Origin: Selenomonadales bacterium 4137-cl
GTDB lineage: Bacteria > Bacillota > Negativicutes > Sporomusales > UBA7701
Direction: 5' to 3'
NCBI GenBank assembly: GCA_032334055.1
Contig: JAUOZS010000001.1
Span: 2,330,501-2,394,500 of the forward strand
DNA: 64,000 nt
The notes beneath the pieces are model-generated. The model was given only the letters and a program-made list of their open reading frames with translations. It did no database searches and was not told the origin of the DNA. A program made the translations under genes and the position numbers. Every line of letters begins with the position of its first letter. Positions within the stretch are counted from its first letter, which is position 1. Positions 60,072 through 64,000 of this stretch are shown here, piece after piece.

Positions 60072-60839
60072 TTATCGGCCGGGGATACGGTCCTCGCAGG
60101 GCACGGCGGTCTGGCATTTCCCGCAGCCGTACCGCGGCTGAAAGCGAATTTTCACGGCGTCGAGGTAATCCGAGCAGGGCTGGTGGCGCTTGCCGTTCCC
60201 GTCGATGGCGGCCGGCGGGCAGCGGCCGATGCAGGCGCCGCAGTTGGTGCAGTATTCGTGGGTGCCGGTGTAGGGGCGCGGGGTGGGCTCAAGCGCCAGG
60301 CTGGTGACGAGGCTGCCGAGCCGGCCGGCGGCACCGCGGGTGGTGATGAGGGAGCAGTTGAGGCTGAAGGTTCCCAGGCCGGCGATGTGGGCGACATGCC
60401 GCTCCGACCAGTTGCTGCGCCGCTCTACGACGGCGAAGCGCGGTTCAAGGACGGGCACGAGGGCCTGGTGGCCGGCCTGAGCGAGGAGGTCGGCCAGGTG
60501 GCGGCGCAGCGCGTCGTTGAACATTTCCCCTTCGAACCGGCCGTAGAGCCATTCGGCGGCGGGCAGGCCGGGCTGGCGATTGGCGTGGCGCACGGCGGCG
60601 GTGAAGGGCAGAAAGTAGGATACCACGGCGCCCGCGGCGGGCAGCCATTCATGGGGCGAAAGGTGGTGGGGCCCGATGGCTGCCGGTTCTTTCAGGCGGG
60701 CGAAGAGCGGGTCGTCGGGCGCGGCGACGCCCATGAGCGGCGGGTCGAAAATTTGCAGGCCGCCGAGCGACGGCACCCGGTTCAGCGGGCTTTCGGCCGC
60801 GAAGTTCGCCGCCGCCGCCGCTAATTGTTCAAGCCGCAT
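60072..60839 (-). CDS. QueG-like double 4Fe-4S protein (255 aa)
   Basis: The C-terminal cluster motifs CTNCGACIGRCPPAAI and CGKCQTAVPCEDR bind two Fe-S clusters; the central VVERRSNWSERHVAHIAGLGTFSLNCSLITTRGAAGRLGS is the epoxyqueuosine-reductase family block. At 255 residues it is shorter than QueG (about 370) and lacks the C-terminal HEAT repeats, so it may be another member of this corrinoid-dependent group. Substrate unknown. The cytosolic cobalamin link is family knowledge. Confidence 0.8.
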   Translation of the reverse strand: MRLEQLAAAAANFAAESPLNRVPSLGGLQIFDPPLMGVAAPDDPLFARLKEPAAIGPHHLSPHEWLPAAGAVVSYFLPFTAAVRHANRQPGLPAAEWLYGRFEGEMFNDALRRHLADLLAQAGHQALVPVLEPRFAVVERRSNWSERHVAHIAGLGTFSLNCSLITTRGAAGRLGSLVTSLALEPTPRPYTGTHEYCTNCGACIGRCPPAAIDGNGKRHQPCSDYLDAVKIRFQPRYGCGKCQTAVPCEDRIPGR

Positions 60840-61004
60840 GTTATCATCTCCTTTACTGGATAAGGGAATAGTTGGCGACCGTGCGGCCGGATTCCTTCTG
60901 CGGGCAGACGCGAAAAAGCGCGACCGGCGTCTTACAAATTGACGCCCGGTTATTACTTAATCCGCGAATGCGGCGTAAAATGCCCTTAGTTTGTATTTGT
61001 TTTC

Positions 61005-61033
61005 TTGAAAGCGGCCTGCAATGATAGTAAAAT
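61005..61033 (+). promoter_or_regulatory. Sigma-A type promoter of the RHH-TPR gene
   Basis: TTGAAA (61005-61010), 17 bases, TAAAAT (61028-61033), about 30 bases before ATG 61065. The rest of 60840-61004 holds nothing I can identify. Confidence 0.7.
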
Positions 61034-61064
61034 ATTGGTGATGATCAAAGGCGGGAGAGCGATT

Positions 61065-61967
61065 ATGGCGACAACGAACGAGAAGGCTACGGTGAGCGCC
61101 CGGGTGAATGTGACGGCGGTGAAGGCTCTGAAGAATCTCAAGGTTCCCCTGTCGGATGTTATCGAGGCCGGCGTTTTCCATTTCCTGCTGCTGGACGATT
61201 TCGCCAAGGTGAAGTTTCTCATCCAGAATAATGAGGATGTCGTCAATCTGAAGAATCTGGCGGCGGCATACGGCGAGGAAAACGGCAACTCGTGGCCGGA
61301 GATCCTCCGCGCCGTCCTCGATCCCGGTCCGGACGGCGATGTGAAGAGCGCGGTGCGGGAGCTGAAGGCGGTGGCCAAGAATGTTGACGACCGCGGCGAT
61401 GAGGTTTTTTTCCGCAAACGGATCGCCGGTCTGGATACGACCGCGCTTCTGCAGGAGGCTCATCTGCACATGCTGAGGAGCTCTTTCGCGGCGGCGCTGG
61501 TGCTGTATGAGAGCGCGGTCAGACATTTCGAGGCCGAGGGCAACGAGCAGGAAACGGGCAAGACGCTTGCTTTGATCGGCCGCTGCCAGCAGAGCCTCGG
61601 CCGTTACGCGGACGCGCTCGACGCTTACGAGCGGGCGAGGCGCGTGCTGGAGCAGCAGGACCTGCCCCACGAGCTGGCCCGCATCTTCTATGACCGGGGT
61701 ACGTGCTACCAGTTGACCGGCCGCTACGATGAGGCCTGCGCCTCGTTCGAGGAAGCCCGCGTCATTTTCGAGGGCCTCGGCAATTACGAGGAGGTGCGCC
61801 GGTCGTTTGCGGGCATCGGCGCTTGCCTGAACTTCATGGGCGATAAGAAACGGGTGCTGGAGTTTTTCGATCTTTTTATCGCCAGGATCCTCCGCCAGAA
61901 AGAGCTCGTTCTCGCCGGCATGGCCGCGGAAAGCCGGCGATCGCCGCCTAACGAGGAAGGAAATTGA
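61065..61967 (+). CDS. TPR-repeat protein with ribbon-helix-helix-like N-terminus (300 aa)
   Basis: Residues 8-42 (TVSARVNVTAVKALKNLKVPLSDVIEAGVFHFLL) have the strand-helix-helix pattern of ribbon-helix-helix DNA-binding proteins. After a linker, residues 125-275 hold at least three or four TPR units (SFAAALVLYESAVRHFEAEG, QETGKTLALIGRCQQSLGRYADALDAYERARRVLE, HELARIFYDRGTCYQLTGRYDEACASFEEARVIFE). Fusion of RHH and TPR suggests a regulator controlled by protein contacts. ATG 61065 follows GGCGGGAG. The two genes downstream may be co-transcribed. Confidence 0.7.
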   Translation: MATTNEKATVSARVNVTAVKALKNLKVPLSDVIEAGVFHFLLLDDFAKVKFLIQNNEDVVNLKNLAAAYGEENGNSWPEILRAVLDPGPDGDVKSAVRELKAVAKNVDDRGDEVFFRKRIAGLDTTALLQEAHLHMLRSSFAAALVLYESAVRHFEAEGNEQETGKTLALIGRCQQSLGRYADALDAYERARRVLEQQDLPHELARIFYDRGTCYQLTGRYDEACASFEEARVIFEGLGNYEEVRRSFAGIGACLNFMGDKKRVLEFFDLFIARILRQKELVLAGMAAESRRSPPNEEGN

Positions 61968-62028
61968 CCGTCCGGGCCGAATGATATTAAGAATGCCAAA
62001 TAAGCCAAATAATAACGAGGTGTATGAC

Positions 62029-62571
62029 ATGTTCAAAGCCGCCAGGATCCTGCCCGTTATCCTTCTCCTGCTCGTCCTGCTGACGCTGCCGGCGTTCGCC
62101 GCCGAGGAAGAGGACAGGTATTTCCCCCTGAGCAACGCGACCAAGGATACTTTCAGTACTTATTACCTGGATCTGAAGACTCTCCAGCATGTGCCGGCCG
62201 ACTCCGCCTTCGACTTCGCCAAGCATCCGGAGCAGCTGTACAAGGACAAGGGTTATCTCCAGGCCTGGGTGAAGGTCGAGTACGAAAAGAACGGCGCCAA
62301 GGAAGTGGTCGAATCCCTTAAGATGCAGGAGCGGAATGTCGCCGGTTATGAAAAGCTGGCTTTCTCTCTCCAGCTACTGCGGGTGAAGCCCGCGTCCAAG
62401 GAGGTGGCGCTGCTCGAACAGGCCGACTATGACAAGAACGGCAAACTCCTCGGCCGTATCGTTCATCCCACCGATCGGTGGGTACCTTACGAGGTCGAAC
62501 CGCGAATCAAGGAAATCTGCGAAAAGCTGACGGTGGCCCAGAGGGCGTTTTACGCCAACGGGGGCCGCTGA
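62029..62571 (+). CDS. Exported hypothetical protein (180 aa)
   Basis: A signal peptide (ARILPVILLLLVLLTLPAFAA) is followed by a soluble domain with many Tyr and Lys residues (YYLDLKTLQHVPADSAFDFA, AWVKVEYEKNGAKEV, GRIVHPTDRWVPYEVEPRIKEICEKL). This looks like the small secreted proteins of Negativicutes that carry a single mixed alpha/beta domain. Start ATG 62029, GAGGTG upstream. Not recognised. Confidence 0.65.
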   Translation: MFKAARILPVILLLLVLLTLPAFAAEEEDRYFPLSNATKDTFSTYYLDLKTLQHVPADSAFDFAKHPEQLYKDKGYLQAWVKVEYEKNGAKEVVESLKMQERNVAGYEKLAFSLQLLRVKPASKEVALLEQADYDKNGKLLGRIVHPTDRWVPYEVEPRIKEICEKLTVAQRAFYANGGR

Positions 62572-62618
62572 TATACCTGACGGCGATTTTGCCGACAACG
62601 ATGATGGGAGTGGTGGGT

Positions 62619-63053
62619 GTGAGTAAGACGAGACTGGTGATCGGCCTTATGCTGCTGGGGGTGCTGCTGGCTTTTTCCGCGCCGGCGGCGGCGTCGCCCT
62701 TCGACCCTTCGGTCGTGAAGGTGTCGGTGGACGATTCCCTGTGGAATAGCTATCATATAGCTCCGGAACCGCAGAGCGGCGACACCATCACCCTCCACCG
62801 CATTATTAAAGCGGAGGTGACCATCCTCACCACCGGCAACCGGGAGTTCGCCACCCATGTTTTCACCCCCAAGGATGATAAGCCGCACCGGTTCACCATC
62901 CCCCACGGGGTAACGAACCTTAAGGTTCGCCTGAAGACCTGGACCGCCGACGATGTCGTGTGGACGACCCTGGTCGATCTCAAGGATATCGGCGACAATC
63001 TGGTCGTGAAGGCGGTACGGTCCTATCAGGCGGTCTATACTCCGGGCTTCTAA
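62619..63053 (+). CDS. Exported hypothetical beta-rich protein (144 aa)
   Basis: GTG 62619 lies eight bases after GGGAG. A signal peptide (KTRLVIGLMLLGVLLAFSAPAAA) precedes a beta-strand-rich domain with FATHVFTPKDDKPHRFTIPHGVTNLKVRLKTW. It follows the 62029 gene by 47 bp and ends at a strong terminator, so the two exported proteins are probably one unit. Not recognised. Confidence 0.65.
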   Translation: MSKTRLVIGLMLLGVLLAFSAPAAASPFDPSVVKVSVDDSLWNSYHIAPEPQSGDTITLHRIIKAEVTILTTGNREFATHVFTPKDDKPHRFTIPHGVTNLKVRLKTWTADDVVWTTLVDLKDIGDNLVVKAVRSYQAVYTPGF

Positions 63054-63070
63054 CGACCAACCAACCGGAC

Positions 63071-63102
63071 AAAAACCAAGGCAAAAAAGCCTTGGTTTTT
63101 TT
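63071..63102 (+). terminator. Terminator of the exported-protein genes
   Basis: AAAAACCAAGGC/GCCTTGGTTTTT at 63071-63082 and 63089-63100 with A6 loop and T run. Confidence 0.88.
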
Positions 63103-63151
63103 GTGCCTGTGCGACTTTGAGAAAAATTTCACTTTTTTTTGCTCCAGCATA

Positions 63152-63180
63152 TGGACTTTTTTCACAAAACAGGTTATAAT
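63152..63180 (+). promoter_or_regulatory. Sigma-A type promoter of the 61-aa gene
   Basis: TGGACT (63152-63157), 17 bases, TATAAT (63175-63180). A GTGAA/TTCAC inverted repeat follows near 63188-63208. Confidence 0.55.
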
Positions 63181-63227
63181 CAAGTTGTGTGAATGTTATA
63201 ACTTTCACTTATGGGAGGTCAAGCATC

Positions 63228-63413
63228 ATGCTCCCCAAAGCCGTGATCGTTATCCTCGGTTTACCGTTCGCGCTGTTCTGTTGTCTGCTCGTGCCAGTGG
63301 CTTTCCTGACGGTCTTTGCCTGTTCGCCGCTCGTCTACGCCTACCGGTGCGTCACCGAGCCTATTCAGGCCGGCTGCGCCGCTTCGCGGATCGCCCATCC
63401 ACCATCTGCTTAA
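63228..63413 (+). CDS. Small membrane protein (61 aa)
   Basis: ATG 63228 follows GGGAGGTC. One long hydrophobic stretch (about 4-36, with a Cys pair in FALFCCLLVPVAFLTVFAC) makes one or two helices; the C-terminal 25 residues are polar with two more Cys. The longer frame from 63189 lacks a ribosome site. Not recognised. Confidence 0.55.
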   Translation: MLPKAVIVILGLPFALFCCLLVPVAFLTVFACSPLVYAYRCVTEPIQAGCAASRIAHPPSA

Positions 63414-63573
63414 CTGCCCCTTCCGTATAAACACCCCGCCTTGTCTTGTTTTGTTTGTTTCGGTTTCGCTTTGGAGCGAAGCCTATTTTTTTCGCCGCCG
63501 GCCGGTTGGAACTTTTCTCCGGCCGGAAATATGGTACAATAGTGGTAAAGTTCTTTGAGGGGGTAACCACTGT

Positions 63574-64000
63574 ATGATCAACCGGAAAACGGTCTCTATC
63601 CTTGTGCTGGCGCTTTTTGCGGCGATGCTGCTCGCGGCGCCGGTGTGCTCCGCGGCGTCCCAGGATTTGGACAAGCCGACCAGGATGCTGTTGAAGGTCG
63701 ATGTCGTCGACACGAATATGTTCTGGTCTTATCCCTATATTAGCCGTGACGGCAAGGCGAGGGTGCCGGCCGCGATCCAGGTGGTGTGGAGCACCACGAG
63801 CGGTCTGGATTCAAAGACGGAGACCATGGCGGTCGCGAAGAGCGACCGCGGCCAGGTGGCGATAACGACCGAAAAGGATGCGTTCGTGGATATCGAGGTG
63901 CAGGTGGTGGACGCCAAAAAAACGATTTTGGGCAAGGCCAGCCTGCAGGTCCGCAACACCGGCAAGGATGTGGCGTTTGTCGTCAATGTTCCGGATATCA
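63574..64000 (+). CDS. Exported hypothetical protein, cut by the window end
   Basis: ATG 63574 after GAGGGGG opens a frame that runs past the window end (142 codons visible). A signal peptide (RKTVSILVLALFAAMLLAAPVCSAAS) precedes a beta-rich domain that looks immunoglobulin-like (RVPAAIQVVWSTTSGLDS, GQVAITTEKDAFVDIEVQVV, LGKASLQVRNTGKDVAFVV). It resembles the exported proteins encoded just upstream in style but not clearly in sequence. The C-terminus is unknown. Confidence 0.7.
   Translation, partial: MINRKTVSILVLALFAAMLLAAPVCSAASQDLDKPTRMLLKVDVVDTNMFWSYPYISRDGKARVPAAIQVVWSTTSGLDSKTETMAVAKSDRGQVAITTEKDAFVDIEVQVVDAKKTILGKASLQVRNTGKDVAFVVNVPDI

Noticed and set aside
1..64000. tRNA or rRNA genes, complete transposons, prophage
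   Set aside because: I found no conserved rRNA segment, CCA-ending cloverleaf, transposase or phage structural gene on either strand.

Overview
The window looks like a chromosomal segment of a GC-rich, endospore-forming, anaerobic, diderm Firmicute, most likely Negativicutes/Sporomusaceae (inference). The support is a complete GerA-type spore germinant receptor operon, a signal-peptide protein that looks like an outer-membrane beta-barrel, a nickel CO dehydrogenase, several 4Fe-4S oxidoreductases, strong AGGAGG ribosome sites with frequent GTG/TTG starts, and sigma-A style promoters. No rRNA, tRNA, CRISPR array, transposase or prophage gene was found.

Layout. 0-4.2 kb: tiny proteins, a zinc-ribbon protein, a degenerate MNT-type nucleotidyltransferase fold beside an RNA polymerase omega paralogue, then a FIST sensor overlapping a diguanylate cyclase, bracketed by two near-identical terminator repeats. 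4.3-7.1 kb (minus): a BenE-like permease with an apparent CTG start, a PatB/MalY C-S lyase, and a 100-residue HesB-like gene whose reading frame contains an in-frame TGA, a strong selenoprotein candidate. 7.3-10 kb: ACT protein, LysR regulator, HtrA protease. 10.2-14.5 kb: gerA-gerB-gerC plus a tiny two-helix gene. 14.7-23 kb: chemoreceptor, two STAS proteins, DUF3231 protein, histidine kinase, a charged repeat protein and a duplicated membrane protein. 22.9-23.2 kb: an autonomous promoter/structured RNA/terminator unit on the minus strand that resembles a cobalamin riboswitch but has no gene behind it.

23-41 kb is an organic-acid block. Two TRAP transporters flank a cupin-PocR-LytS kinase and its AraC-type response regulator; ilvD sits in one TRAP operon. 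Then come a metallo-hydrolase, a DUF1848 protein, and glcD-glcF bracketed by a NarL-type regulator and a Diacid_rec sensor kinase that seems to start at ATA. 41-48 kb: YdjM-like hydrolase, NapH-like ferredoxin membrane protein, a CO dehydrogenase with a variant D-cluster motif, the outer-membrane barrel, a TerC protein and WrbA. 48-51 kb: copA-csoR with a visible CsoR operator. 51-58 kb: large PAS/GAF sensor kinases, one coupled to a sigma-54 activator. 58-64 kb: metallo-hydrolase, small membrane and secreted proteins, a 6S-like RNA with its own promoter and terminator, a QueG-like ferredoxin protein and an RHH-TPR protein.

Themes: sensing of organic acids by two-component systems next to TRAP uptake and flavin/Fe-S oxidation, spore biology, metal and redox homeostasis. 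The least conventional pieces are the UGA-containing gene, the orphan riboswitch-like RNA, the 6S-like RNA, the variant CO dehydrogenase and the omega paralogue next to a dead nucleotidyltransferase fold.
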